Shown: positions 6,542-15,144, numbered from the stretch's first letter. The stretch is DNA of 64,000 nt from Deltaproteobacteria bacterium (GCA_013349295.1 DUZW01000003.1:62001-126000); one strand, 5' to 3'. A program made the numbers and translations. Notes: generated from the letters alone by a model not told the origin.

Positions 6542-8884
6542 TCAGTCACCCTTCACAGGAAAACTGAACGTTATCCTGGTATATTTTCCTTCTTCCCCGC
6601 TGATCAGCAAAAGGCCGCCATGCTCTTCGACAATCCCGCGGCAGACGGCAAGCATTTGCCCCCAGTTTCGGGACCGGGCATCCTTGCCGGATCCGAGTTT
6701 AGACAGGCTATCCGGCGGAATCACTGCTCCGTAATCCATGATAGTGATCTGAAATACCCGACCCTGAACGTTCTCCACGATGGTTTGCGTGGCAATGGCG
6801 ATTTTTTTCCGCGGGTCCCGGCCGGCAAACCTCTCGGCAAGAACGGTGCGGATGCTGCTGATAATGCCCAGAAAAACCTGTTGCATCTGCTGGGCATGCA
6901 CCGGAACCAACGGCGGCTCCGCCTCCAAATCGGTCTCAAGCTGGATGCCCTCGCTCTTTAAATGATAGCCGATGAGCAACAGGGCATCCTCCAGCACAAC
7001 AGCCACCGACAGGAACTCTCCCACGGCTGAGCCCTCTTCCTGTCCATACAGGATGAACTTGCGGACTATTTCCGCAATACGTTCACCAGCCCCAATGATC
7101 TTTACGAGCAACTCGTTCTGCGGTTGGCTCGGCCTCTTGAGCTGCTCCTCATCGGCCATCACCTGGGCATAGTTGATCAGTCCGTTACTGAGATCGCTCA
7201 CCTCATGCGAGACTCCGCCGGCCAGGGCCGCGATCATTTCCAACCGCATGCTTACATCCACTCCCCCAGCAGCCTCCTGCCCGACAAGGGGATAGCCGGC
7301 CAAAATCAGGCGCTCATGCTCCCCACCCATCTCCCGGTCCGGGACAACCCGGCACAAAAACCGACGGGCAGGGGTGCCCTCGGAAAGCACCAGTTCAACA
7401 CCCTCTTCCGAGCGTAGTTTTTCCAGCAGCACAACAGGAGCATCGCCGGCCATGACCGGCTGAGCCGGCCCCAAGAAATCACGCCAGGAGCGACCGGAAA
7501 CCTGGTCGCCGGCAAGGCCGGTCAGGTTTGCAAAAACCGTATTTGCCTCAATGATTCCCCCTGTCGGCGACAGGGTCAGCTGGATCACATGCAGGGCCTC
7601 AAAAAGTCGGCCATGCAAGTTCTCCCTGCTTGCCAAATGCTGCTGCCCCTCAATAGTGTAGAGGGCAAGACCGAGATCGCCTGCCAATCCTTCGAGCAGT
7701 TCCATCTCCTTGTCGTCAAAATCAGCGGGAGAAAAACCGTAGATGGAAAGCACGCCATACACTGTATTTTGCCAGATAATCGGCAGGGCGGCACAGGCCG
7801 CATGCCCATCGGCCAAGGCTGTTCCCTTAAGCAAACCCTTGGGAATCCCGGCCAGGATATCCATGCGAACAACCGGGGTCCTGGATCGCAAGGCCAGGGC
7901 CGCCGGATTCTGCTCCTGCCCCTTTTCCTCAGCTTCGGTAAGCAATAGAGCCATGCAGGCATCGCATTCATTATTGCTCATGGATGTCGCGCCGTCCGCC
8001 GCCACCGGCATGATATCCCCGGTTTCATCTTCTTGGCCTATCCAAACCAGGCAATACTCATGATTCGCAAGCAACGCCCGGCAAACCTCCTTAAACAGGG
8101 AATCCCGGGTTTTGCTCCTGGCGATTGCCAGCTGCGCCCCTTTAACCACCGAGGCCACCCGCTGGAACTTTGCCAGTCCCTGGGCCGTGATGTCGCGGGC
8201 CATCAAGAGGTCGTGGAAAGAATAGGCCAGCTCGGAAATCTCCCCGCTTCTCCCGGCAATGGAAAGCCCGGCCCGGTTACCGGAAGCAACTTCTTTCACC
8301 TGCTCAACAAGATCCAGCAACGGATCAATCAAACGTCTCTGAAAAAAAAGAAGCAGAATGATGATCAGGCTGACCACCATGGCCAGAGCGCCGATCACCA
8401 CATTCTGAAAACTGATCAGCTCTCGCTTGCCATGTTCGACCAGCACCCGGTCGAACAGCATGAGTCTCTCTCCCAGGGTGCGGATTTCCGTGTTGAGTTG
8501 CCGGAGGTATTCAGGCCTGACCGGTCCGGTGCTGATTTTTCTCACCAGGAGGACAAGACCGGGCAGATCAATGGCGTTGGCCAACGTAAGCTTGTAATGA
8601 TCGTCTATGAATCGATTTCTGATAACGGTTGCCAGATTGAGATTGAGTTCCTCCAACTCCGCACCCACCGAAGCCAGCCCGGCATACTGCCCTTCAAGAA
8701 GGTTTTCACTCACATGCTCCCGGATGACGGAAAACTGAAAAATAAGTTTTTCGGTCTGTCGGCTGACTTCGACATGATTTCTGTACAGTTGATACTGCCT
8801 GACACCCAGGCACAACAGAACCACAAGAATCACCGAGACCGTGACTGCGGTGGCATGGATTGTTTTCTTCAGAGGAAATGCCAT
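6542..8884 (-). CDS. Membrane histidine kinase-like protein with degenerate ATP-binding domain
   Basis: 780 residues: membrane helix (about 10-30), periplasmic sensor, second helix (about 163-183), HAMP, GAF (about 245-415), PAS (about 425-540), then a phosphoacceptor-type region ALAGGVSHEVSDLSNGLI in which the histidine is kept. The catalytic domain is eroded. The N-box reads VFLGIISSIRTVL where the kinase at 17154-19199 reads VFLNLLSNSRHAL, so both asparagines are lost. G1 reads DYGAVIPPD instead of DHGEGIPPD. The F-box is missing, and G2 reads GSGKDARSRNWGQ in place of a GTGLGLS motif. ATP binding is doubtful. It lies 68 bases downstream of the nrfD-like gene on the same strand and may belong to that operon. 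Confidence 0.85.
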   Translation of the reverse strand: MAFPLKKTIHATAVTVSVILVVLLCLGVRQYQLYRNHVEVSRQTEKLIFQFSVIREHVSENLLEGQYAGLASVGAELEELNLNLATVIRNRFIDDHYKLTLANAIDLPGLVLLVRKISTGPVRPEYLRQLNTEIRTLGERLMLFDRVLVEHGKRELISFQNVVIGALAMVVSLIIILLLFFQRRLIDPLLDLVEQVKEVASGNRAGLSIAGRSGEISELAYSFHDLLMARDITAQGLAKFQRVASVVKGAQLAIARSKTRDSLFKEVCRALLANHEYCLVWIGQEDETGDIMPVAADGATSMSNNECDACMALLLTEAEEKGQEQNPAALALRSRTPVVRMDILAGIPKGLLKGTALADGHAACAALPIIWQNTVYGVLSIYGFSPADFDDKEMELLEGLAGDLGLALYTIEGQQHLASRENLHGRLFEALHVIQLTLSPTGGIIEANTVFANLTGLAGDQVSGRSWRDFLGPAQPVMAGDAPVVLLEKLRSEEGVELVLSEGTPARRFLCRVVPDREMGGEHERLILAGYPLVGQEAAGGVDVSMRLEMIAALAGGVSHEVSDLSNGLINYAQVMADEEQLKRPSQPQNELLVKIIGAGERIAEIVRKFILYGQEEGSAVGEFLSVAVVLEDALLLIGYHLKSEGIQLETDLEAEPPLVPVHAQQMQQVFLGIISSIRTVLAERFAGRDPRKKIAIATQTIVENVQGRVFQITIMDYGAVIPPDSLSKLGSGKDARSRNWGQMLAVCRGIVEEHGGLLLISGEEGKYTRITFSFPVKGD

Positions 8885-8904
8885 TTCAATCCGCCCGGAG
8901 TTGC

Positions 8905-8936
8905 GGCAGGGCCGAAGATCCGGCCCTGCCTTTTTT
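8905..8936. other. Strong intergenic hairpin with T-run on the plus strand only
   Basis: A 10-bp perfect stem (8905-8914 with 8921-8930) followed by TTTTTT is a textbook terminator in the plus direction, yet both flanking genes are on the minus strand. Read in the minus direction it has the stem without a U-tract, so it may act as an mRNA-stabilising or attenuating structure between the nrfD-like gene and the kinase gene. Confidence 0.65.
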
Positions 8937-8952
8937 CATCACTGACACCGTC

Positions 8953-10203
8953 TTACTTTTTTTCCTTCCAGGTGTAGAGGATCGGCATTCTTGCCAAAAC
9001 CGCACGATAAACAACGATATAGGTGGCATATACGGTGATGACGATTACCAGTTCACGCCAGTGGGGGAGTTCCTGATACAACTTCCAGTTGAAGGCAATG
9101 AGCGCCGTATTCAACCGGTTCAGGGCAAGACCGAATACCGCCATAAAGGCGCCCAAACGGGCCAGGGAAGCGTTGCCGTTCCGCACCGCCGTGGTGTAGA
9201 AAACCAGCGGCAAAATAACCCCCACCACCATCTCGAACAGGAACCAGGCGCCCCAACCGCTGAGCAGATACTGCCAGTTGTTGTCATGAGCGATCCCGAT
9301 AATCTTGATAACCAGATAGGTGATCAGGGCCAAGGAAGCTCCCTTGGCCAACCCCAGGGTCAGTTTACTCAGGTTGCCCAGATAGTTTTCATCACACCGC
9401 CAACGCATGAACCACTTGGTGAAAGTGCTCACCACAATGAGCATGGACAATCCGGCAAAAACCGCGGAAACGAAAAAATGGAGCCATTGGAAGGGCGAGG
9501 AATACCAAAGCGGATGCACCTTGCCCGGCGCATAGGTGAACAACGCCCCCAAAGCTCCCTGATGCAAGGTGGAAAGGATGATCCCGGCAATGGTCAGACC
9601 AAGCACGATACTCTTGATAAACTTCTTAGCCCGGGGAAAGCCCATCCACTCGCCAAAGGCGGGCACCAGCTCCGCCACCTGACAGCTAAGATAGGTGGCC
9701 ACATGCCAGGCCACGAGAAACAACACCGCCGCCGGGCCCAGGGATACGAACATGGGATAAATCAGACGCCAGGGCTGACCAAGATCCACCTGCAGAAACA
9801 TGACCGCGAACAGATATCCCAGAAGCCCGTTCAGCAGACCGAGCCGCTCGATGGGTTTGAAATCCTTGCGACCAAAAAGCTCCACGGTGGTTCCCATCAT
9901 GAAACCGGAAGCGGAGAGCGGCACCATGGTGAACAACCCCCAACCCAAAAACAACCCCCAGGGATAGTCATAGGAGGAATGGGTAACCCAACCCAGACCA
10001 AAAATAAAACGGCCGACCAGAATCGGCAGACCTACGGCATAGATGGCCCAGAGCACCCAGTTAAATGGGTTGCGGAGCTGAACCGCCATGTACTCCTTGG
10101 GGCTGAGCCCCAGCATGATCTTCTCTTTTACGGTCCACTCGCTCCCATCTTTCTTGAGATCGGAGACAACAGGGGCGAACCCTTGTGATTTTAAGCTATT
10201 CAT
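8953..10203 (-). CDS. NrfD/HybB-like quinone-interacting integral membrane subunit
   Basis: 416 residues with about ten membrane helices and the NrfD/polysulfide-reductase C pattern: a polar N-terminus, then FNWVLWAIYAVGLP, YPWGLFLGWGLF, FLQVDLGQPWR and SPFQWLHFFVSAVFAG. This family exchanges electrons with menaquinone at the inner membrane and always partners with a periplasmic four-cluster Fe-S protein, which is encoded 16 bases upstream, and often a multiheme cytochrome, encoded one gene further. The trio resembles the cytochrome c / HybA / HybB-type modules of sulfate reducers and Geobacter, but no catalytic molybdoprotein is present, so it probably moves electrons between the quinone pool and periplasmic cytochromes. 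Confidence 0.9.
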   Translation of the reverse strand: MNSLKSQGFAPVVSDLKKDGSEWTVKEKIMLGLSPKEYMAVQLRNPFNWVLWAIYAVGLPILVGRFIFGLGWVTHSSYDYPWGLFLGWGLFTMVPLSASGFMMGTTVELFGRKDFKPIERLGLLNGLLGYLFAVMFLQVDLGQPWRLIYPMFVSLGPAAVLFLVAWHVATYLSCQVAELVPAFGEWMGFPRAKKFIKSIVLGLTIAGIILSTLHQGALGALFTYAPGKVHPLWYSSPFQWLHFFVSAVFAGLSMLIVVSTFTKWFMRWRCDENYLGNLSKLTLGLAKGASLALITYLVIKIIGIAHDNNWQYLLSGWGAWFLFEMVVGVILPLVFYTTAVRNGNASLARLGAFMAVFGLALNRLNTALIAFNWKLYQELPHWRELVIVITVYATYIVVYRAVLARMPILYTWKEKK

Positions 10204-10219
10204 CGTCGTCCACCTCTCC

Positions 10220-11146
10220 TCAGCTGTTATTCTGTTCGTTTTTCGCAGCGTCCTTCCGGTTGCTCAGCAAATGGAAACCGGTAAACAGCGCAGGCCAGAT
10301 GGTGAGAACCATCGGCACTATGGCAAGGAACTCTTTGACATAATTGATGATCGGCTGGGTTCCCAAATGGGTGTCATAGCCGATCTGATCAAAGGGCACA
10401 TCGGACATATACAGCCAGGCCGTTCCTCCGACCTCGGTTTCGCCATATACATGATCCACATATGCCTCCGGCTTCTCGCTGATCCGCTGATGGGCGAGCT
10501 TAAGAAGATCCTTACGCTTCCCAAAGGTCATGACTTCCTGGGGACAAGCCTCGACACAGGCCGGGGGCCGGCCGAATTTAAGGCGGGTTTCGTAGCACAT
10601 GATACATTTTTTCACCACAGGATTGGTGGCGCTTGAATAGCTGTAGGCCGGGATATAGAAAGGACAGGCCACCATACAGGTCCGGCAGCCGACGCACACG
10701 GTCGGGTCGTACATCACTGCGCCTTCCGGGGTCTTCCGGTAAGCATTGACAAAACATGAGGTCAGGCAAGCAGGTTCGTTACAATGATTACACTGCACCT
10801 TCCGAAAAAGCGGATGCTCCCTCCCCGGCACATCATATTTCTGTACCACGGTGTAAGCCTTTTCCGAAGTCCTTCTCGGCAGCCCTCCCTCGCGCCTTTC
10901 ATCAAACACGGAAGGATCGTCAAAGGGTTTGTCCGGCTCCGGCAACCCCTGCTCCTTGTTACAGGCAGCCTCGCAGGTCCGACAGCCTACACACTTGGTA
11001 AGATCAACAAGCACCCCCATACTGTCCGGGTAGCCGCCAAAGCTCTGCGTCCCGGCCAAGGCCTGTTTGCTTGTTCCGACGGCGGCGATGGCAGCGCCAC
11101 CGGCCAGCCCGCCTTTCAAGAAACTTCTGCGGTTTAACATTTTCAT
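10220..11146 (-). CDS. Tat-exported four-cluster ferredoxin subunit (HybA/DsrO-like)
   Basis: 308 residues. A twin-arginine signal NRRSFLKGG sits at the N-terminus, so the folded protein is exported. Four cysteine groups, each able to hold a [4Fe-4S] cluster, follow: CVGCRTCEAAC, CNHCNEPACLTSC, CVGCRTCMVAC and CIMC...CVEAC. A C-terminal hydrophobic helix (about 266-290, FLAIVPMVLTIWPALFTGF) anchors it, as in HybA. ATG 11146 follows AGAGGG. It would wire the quinone-interacting NrfD-like subunit to the cytochrome encoded just upstream. Confidence 0.92.
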   Translation of the reverse strand: MKMLNRRSFLKGGLAGGAAIAAVGTSKQALAGTQSFGGYPDSMGVLVDLTKCVGCRTCEAACNKEQGLPEPDKPFDDPSVFDERREGGLPRRTSEKAYTVVQKYDVPGREHPLFRKVQCNHCNEPACLTSCFVNAYRKTPEGAVMYDPTVCVGCRTCMVACPFYIPAYSYSSATNPVVKKCIMCYETRLKFGRPPACVEACPQEVMTFGKRKDLLKLAHQRISEKPEAYVDHVYGETEVGGTAWLYMSDVPFDQIGYDTHLGTQPIINYVKEFLAIVPMVLTIWPALFTGFHLLSNRKDAAKNEQNNS

Positions 11147-11303
11147 AGTTTAACCCTCTGATATCGTTTCAACGTAAGCCGTTGTTAAAAACAACCGTGC
11201 TGTTTTCCTGACAAAACCGGCATAAAGAGCCTTAACTGAGCAGTGCTAACGGTGATGGCTATTCAGTAACTGCTCCCAGACTCCAAGCCTCGGAGACCTT
11301 CAA

Positions 11304-11837
11304 TCAATGCCCTCCCCCATGCCCCCCGGAAGCGGTTGGAGCCGGGGCATATTTGCCCGAATTAAAAAAGGCGTCTCCCTTGTCGTTGCGGGTATGACAA
11401 TCCTGGCAGCCTGTTGGTCCGCCCATGGTGGTGTGACAGCCAAGACATTTCCGATGGTAGGCCCCTTTCAAACCAGGTTTTCCCTTATGAAACAGCTGCG
11501 GACTCCCTTCGATTTTTGCCAGGTCGGCCGCTGAAAATCGATTATCCGAATGGCAAGACTTACAGGCCACACTGCCTGCTGTTGCCCCGGCTTCATGGCA
11601 GCGGGCACAGTTCGGGTCTGTGGGTGCAACACCGGTTGTGTGGTGATGGCACTCAGCACAGCTTGCAGCCACCCCGGTATGCATGGCATGATCAAAGGTC
11701 ACTGCCGAATAATGATTTGCCAGGCTGCCCAGCTCCACAGTACCAGGACCGTCCCCGGCCCAACTCTTCCCGGCAAGTGGCGCGGTCAGTAGCATAAGCG
11801 CCGCCATCCCCAAGAGTGTCTTCTTCCTTCCTCCCAT
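11304..11837 (-). CDS. Periplasmic pentaheme cytochrome c (cytochrome c3/c7-like)
   Basis: 177 residues with a signal peptide (about 1-27, cleavage near KSWA-GDG). Five CXXCH motifs occur at about residues 60, 77, 92, 131 and 144 (CAECH, CARCH, CKSCH, CLGCH, CQDCH), and a VTFDHAMHTG segment supplies distal histidines typical of class III cytochromes c. The tail is Gly/His-rich. The ATG at 11837 is chosen because AAGGAGA lies eight bases before it; a longer frame to 11879 adds 14 residues with no such signal. It is first in an operon with the Fe-S and NrfD-like genes. A candidate sigma-54 promoter lies about 140 bases upstream. Confidence 0.92.
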   Translation of the reverse strand: MGGRKKTLLGMAALMLLTAPLAGKSWAGDGPGTVELGSLANHYSAVTFDHAMHTGVAASCAECHHHTTGVAPTDPNCARCHEAGATAGSVACKSCHSDNRFSAADLAKIEGSPQLFHKGKPGLKGAYHRKCLGCHTTMGGPTGCQDCHTRNDKGDAFFNSGKYAPAPTASGGHGGGH

Positions 11838-11976
11838 GTTGGTCTCCTTCTGAAAAGGTAATCTCGTAAAAAAAAACAAACTTCGTTTGCTTATTCCGTG
11901 CGGCAGGAAATTCCATTTGCCAAAGCCGGGCTTACGACCTTGTCAAACGGCGTCCCGATGATTCCGCCAGCTGATT

Positions 11977-11994
11977 AAGCACATCCTGTGCCAA
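11977..11994 (-). promoter_or_regulatory. Candidate sigma-54 promoter for the cytochrome/Fe-S/NrfD operon
   Basis: On the minus strand the sequence TTGGCACAGGATGTGCTT fits the -24/-12 layout: GG, ten bases, GC. The -12 element is GTGC rather than TTGC. It lies 140 bp before the cytochrome start and about 250 bp from the palindrome at 12218-12265. The same string TTGGCACA-N3-TGTGC occurs at 14921-14940. It also contains a GCACA/TGTGC inverted repeat, so a separate operator is an alternative reading. Confidence 0.6.
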
Positions 11995-12153
11995 GGGTTT
12001 TTTCGATAGGCATTAACGGCGGCAAACACACTCCGAAACTTGACCCCATGCCATACGCTATCAGAAAAAGCAGATGAAGAGAGACGAAAAAAACAGACTG
12101 TCAGGGGAGAATGACAATGTCGGATGATTTCAGGTGGGGGATTATCTAAAACA

Positions 12154-12197
12154 GATAAAAAAAATGCATCGCACTGATTTTTACCAGTGCGATGCAT
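12154..12197 (-). terminator. Rho-independent terminator after ftsH
   Basis: A 13-bp perfect stem (12164-12176 with 12185-12197), followed on the minus strand by an uninterrupted T-run (plus-strand A-run at 12156-12164), lies about 90 bases after the ftsH stop and closes that transcript. Confidence 0.85.
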
Positions 12198-12217
12198 GAT
12201 GCGACGCAGCAAAAAAA

Positions 12218-12265
12218 GTGTTGCATGCAACAGATGTGTTGCAACACATCTGTTGCATGCAACAC
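12218..12265. promoter_or_regulatory. Perfect 48-bp palindrome, candidate enhancer for a sigma-54 activator
   Basis: Positions 12218-12241 are the exact reverse complement of 12242-12265. It contains two outer TGTTGCATGCAACA sites and a central TGTTGCAACA. It starts within 25 bases of the ftsH stop and has no T-run, so it is not simply a terminator; a separate terminator follows. The same half-site TGTTGCA/TGCAACA forms the palindrome at 15206-15231. Placement about 250 bp upstream of a sigma-54-like promoter suits binding by the response regulator encoded at 15232-17016. The rest of the 450-bp gap (11838-12287) holds the terminator and promoter listed separately; no gene is seen. Confidence 0.75.
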
Positions 12266-12287
12266 ATCCAACAGAAATGGGGACGAG

Positions 12288-14099
12288 CTACCCGGACAAA
12301 CCGGTAATCTCCTTGTTTTCTTCGGTCAATTTGTGACAGGTCACTATGATATCGACCTCTTCCGCATCAATGGTCTCATGGAGCAGCAAGACTTCGGCCA
12401 GCTTATGCAGAAAGGTTATTCTCCCTTCAAGCACAATGAGCGCGTCCTGATAGCACTCAGCAATAATCCTGCTGACTTCCTCATCAATTGCCTTGGCGAT
12501 CTCCTCACTGTAGGGGCGCTGGTTCGACCCGTTGCCGAGAAAACCCTTATCGGAGGTGACAAAGGCCCGTGGTCCAAGCCGTTCGCTCATCCCAAATTCA
12601 CAAACCATGCGGGTGGCGATATCCGTGGCAGCCTGCAAATCGTTGCTGGCCCCGGTGGAAAGTTCATTAAAAATAATTTCCTCCGCAGTTCTGCCGCCAA
12701 GCAGAATCGTAATCCTGTTTGTCAGATATTCCCTGGAATAAGCATGGCGATCATCAATGGGCACCTGTTGCATAACCCCCATGGCCTGGCCCCGGGGGAT
12801 GATGGTAATCTTGTGTACTGGATCGGTGTTGGGCAAAATCTTGGCAATAATCGCATGCCCGGCCTCATGGTACGCCGTGACCTTGCGCTGCTGTTCGCTG
12901 ATAACCAATCCCGTCCTTTCGGCCCCCATGAGAATCTTGTCCTTGGCATCCTCGATATCGCTGAGCTGAATTCCTGCCTTGCCCTTACGTGCCGCCATCA
13001 AGGCGGATTCATTGATGAGATTGGCGAGTTCGGCGCCGGTGAACCCCGGCGTGGACTGAGCCACAACCTGCAAATCAACGTCCGGATCCATGAGTACGTT
13101 TCGGGAATGCACCTCCAGTATCTTGCACCGCCCTTTGACATCGGGAGGCATGATGGTGACCTGGCGATCGAAGCGGCCGGGGCGCATCAAGGCAGGATCC
13201 AGGACATCCGGCCTGTTGGTCGCAGCAACGATGATAACGGTTTGATCACTTTGAAATCCATCCATCTCAACAAGCAAGGCATTGAGGGTCTGTTCCCGCT
13301 CATCCTGCCCGCCCATGGCCCCGGCAGCCCCACGGCTGCGGCCCACAGCGTCTATTTCATCAATAAACACAATACATGGCGCACTTTTCTTGGCCTGTGC
13401 AAACAGATCCCGCACCCGTGAGGCTCCGACCCCTACAAACATCTCGACAAAATCAGAACCGCTGATACTGTAAAAAGGAACACCTGCCTCACCGGCAATG
13501 GCCTTGGCCAACAAGGTTTTCCCTGTTCCAGGGGGGCCTTGCAACAAAACACCCTTGGGAATCTTGCCGCCGAGCCGCGTGATCTTCTTGGAATCCTTCA
13601 AGAAGTCCACTATCTCGACAAGCTCCTCCTTTGCCTCCGGAATGCCTGCAACGTCGGCAAAAGTTACCTGCTTGGCCTTGTCAGGATCCATGGCGACCTT
13701 TTTTTTGCCGAAACCGCTGCTCCCCCCCCCCTTCTGACCGCGAAGCATGAAAAACATCCAACCACCCATGAGCAGCATTACCGGGAAGGTTGTTGACCAG
13801 AAAGGCGACACCGCCCGAGCCGGCCCGGCTGAGATACGAACATTCTTGCTCTCAAGTCTGGGGAGCAGTTGCTGCACATCCGGGGCATAGGTCAAGAAGG
13901 ATTGGCCATAAATGTCAGTGCCGATGATCTCCTGTCCCTGTATTCGCACCGCCTGTATCTCTTTATTTTCCAGCTTGGTCAGGAAAGCGGAATATTCAAG
14001 CTTGGGCTGTTGGCTTTCAACGATCCAGACGTTGTAAACAACCACAGCCAGAGTTGCCACCAACATGAGCAATAGATAATTTCGCACGTATTTGGCCAC
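12288..14099 (-). CDS. ftsH: ATP-dependent zinc metalloprotease FtsH
   Basis: 603 residues. Two membrane helices (about 5-25 and 103-123) flank a periplasmic domain; then come the AAA+ module with Walker A GPPGTGKT, Walker [12 protein letters not shown], and the second region of homology ending in RPGRFDR. The M41 protease zinc site HEAGHA follows. FtsH degrades misfolded and short-lived membrane proteins. The GTG start at 14099 follows AGGAGGA at five bases; a longer frame from 14159 has no such signal. It sits alone between two regulated membrane/redox units with its own terminator on each side, and TGTTGCA half-sites occur in its upstream region. Confidence 0.95.
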   Translation of the reverse strand: MAKYVRNYLLLMLVATLAVVVYNVWIVESQQPKLEYSAFLTKLENKEIQAVRIQGQEIIGTDIYGQSFLTYAPDVQQLLPRLESKNVRISAGPARAVSPFWSTTFPVMLLMGGWMFFMLRGQKGGGSSGFGKKKVAMDPDKAKQVTFADVAGIPEAKEELVEIVDFLKDSKKITRLGGKIPKGVLLQGPPGTGKTLLAKAIAGEAGVPFYSISGSDFVEMFVGVGASRVRDLFAQAKKSAPCIVFIDEIDAVGRSRGAAGAMGGQDEREQTLNALLVEMDGFQSDQTVIIVAATNRPDVLDPALMRPGRFDRQVTIMPPDVKGRCKILEVHSRNVLMDPDVDLQVVAQSTPGFTGAELANLINESALMAARKGKAGIQLSDIEDAKDKILMGAERTGLVISEQQRKVTAYHEAGHAIIAKILPNTDPVHKITIIPRGQAMGVMQQVPIDDRHAYSREYLTNRITILLGGRTAEEIIFNELSTGASNDLQAATDIATRMVCEFGMSERLGPRAFVTSDKGFLGNGSNQRPYSEEIAKAIDEEVSRIIAECYQDALIVLEGRITFLHKLAEVLLLHETIDAEEVDIIVTCHKLTEENKEITGLSG

Positions 14100-14145
14100 A
14101 ATTTTCCTCCTGGGCAGAATGAATGCAATGCAAAGTGAAAGCGCT

Positions 14146-14168
14146 GTGCAACAGGACATGGTGCAACA
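14146..14168 (-). promoter_or_regulatory. Direct TGTTGCAC half-sites upstream of ftsH
   Basis: On the minus strand TGTTGCAC occurs twice with a 15-bp period (14146-14153 and 14161-14168), 47-70 bp before the ftsH start. The same half-site builds the palindromes at 12218-12265 and 15206-15231. This suggests, without proof, that ftsH responds to the same regulator. Confidence 0.4.
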
Positions 14169-14209
14169 TCCGGACCATGCATCTTTTTCAGCCTACCATG
14201 CCCCTTGGG

Positions 14210-14238
14210 AAAAAAAAAGCCCGGGCGAACCCGGGCTT
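14210..14238 (-). terminator. Rho-independent terminator after the small membrane-protein genes
   Basis: On the minus strand a 7-bp GC stem (14230-14236 with 14219-14225) and a four-base loop are followed by a run of eight or more T, 24 bases after the stop of the gene at 14262-14570. It separates that operon from ftsH. Confidence 0.9.
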
Positions 14239-14261
14239 CAGAGGGAGGAGAGAAAAGGTTA

Positions 14262-14570
14262 TCAGTGCTGGCTGGGAACCGTAACCTTCGGAGTGTTGAC
14301 ATACTTGAAAAAGACCGGGAAGGCGCCGAAGAAGGCAACACAGACCAGGTACTCAACGCCTTTGATGTGGGTGTAAAAATCCACCAAGGTGGCCTGCTCA
14401 CCGATCAGGCCGACAGCAACCATGTACTGTCTAACCACTTCTCCCAAGCCTGCCTTGGAGAGACTGAAGCTCAGCGCGGCAAACGCCCACAATCCTACTG
14501 CCGCACCGATACCGCCGACTACCGCCATGAAAACCCCTGCGCCCTTCTTTTCCGTCATTGACTTTGCCAT
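14262..14570 (-). CDS. Small membrane protein of unknown function
   Basis: 102 residues with two predicted membrane helices (about 10-36 and 70-90). The ATG at 14570 is supported by AAGGGGA seven bases upstream. The segment GLWAFAALSFSLSKAGL then R...AVGL parallels GAWGIACLIGGMSKMGG then R...AVTG in the upstream small protein, so the two appear to be related. Not recognised as a known family. Second gene of a two-gene unit behind a candidate sigma-54 promoter and ended by a strong terminator. Its role could be as small subunits of, or adaptors for, the cytochrome/NrfD complex regulated by the same elements; that is inference from context only. Confidence 0.8.
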   Translation of the reverse strand: MAKSMTEKKGAGVFMAVVGGIGAAVGLWAFAALSFSLSKAGLGEVVRQYMVAVGLIGEQATLVDFYTHIKGVEYLVCVAFFGAFPVFFKYVNTPKVTVPSQH

Positions 14571-14639
14571 GATATTTCCCCTTATTAAATTCGGTTTCTT
14601 TATGATCACGTTATGATCGCAACCTTATTTTTCGCCTGT

Positions 14640-14855
14640 TTACATCCCTGTCACTGCGGTGAGCCAGCAGCGGCCCAGCTCCATGATCCCGCCCATCTTG
14701 CTCATCCCGCCGATCAGACAGGCAATACCCCATGCGCCGATCAATGTTGCCAACGCAAGGATGATACCCATACCCGCTTGGGAGATTCCCTCACCGATTG
14801 CTGCTTGATCAAGTTGGCCAAGACCCATTGCTTGTTTTTGTATTGTATTTTTCAT
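14640..14855 (-). CDS. Small glycine-rich membrane protein of unknown function
   Basis: 71 residues: a polar N-terminus, then one or two hydrophobic segments rich in Gly and Ala (about 25-50 and 58-71), with GAWGIACLIGGMSKMGG at its centre. AGGAGG lies six bases before the ATG at 14855, an excellent ribosome-binding site. It shares a G.W..A...SK.G....R...AV.G pattern with the next gene (14262-14570), so they may be paralogues. No family is recognised. It is the first gene after the candidate sigma-54 promoter at 14921-14940. Confidence 0.8.
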   Translation of the reverse strand: MKNTIQKQAMGLGQLDQAAIGEGISQAGMGIILALATLIGAWGIACLIGGMSKMGGIMELGRCWLTAVTGM

Positions 14856-14920
14856 GACGAGCCTCCTATGGCTTTGTTTTTTCGTTTTTATCTTGATACC
14901 GTCCTCGTTTGATTAGGATA

Positions 14921-14940
14921 CATTGCACAGGGTGTGCCAA
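14921..14940 (-). promoter_or_regulatory. Candidate sigma-54 promoter for the two small membrane-protein genes
   Basis: On the minus strand TTGGCACACCCTGTGCAATG has GG, ten bases, GC, as required for -24/-12, with GTGC at -12. It lies 66 bp before the 14855 start and about 290 bp from the palindrome at 15206-15231. It matches the element at 11977-11994 in TTGGCACA-N3-TGTGC. Confidence 0.6.
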
Positions 14941-15144
14941 CAGAGCCAAGGAGACGGTGAAACATTTCCAATCCAGAGCTATAACTGGCTGATTAGAAAC
15001 GAAATAAAAAAAGAATGCCACTTGCGGAAAACAGGGAGCGGACAAGTCCCACAACAGACAAAAAATCTTTGAATATCAAAACATTACATGAAAATCGAGG
15101 GAGGGATCGCAGAAGACCCACAATCAGAGCGGTCGCAGGGAGGA

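Noticed and set aside
8860-10188. Long plus-strand ORF of 442 codons opposite the nrfD-like gene
   Set aside because: It is the antisense shadow of a clear membrane protein with a conserved pattern. Its own product is low-complexity (rich in Gln, Gly and His), without recognisable domains or a ribosome-binding site.
12154-12197. Inverted repeat ATGCATCGCACTG considered as an operator
   Set aside because: On the minus strand the stem is directly followed by a T-run after ftsH, so a rho-independent terminator explains it better.
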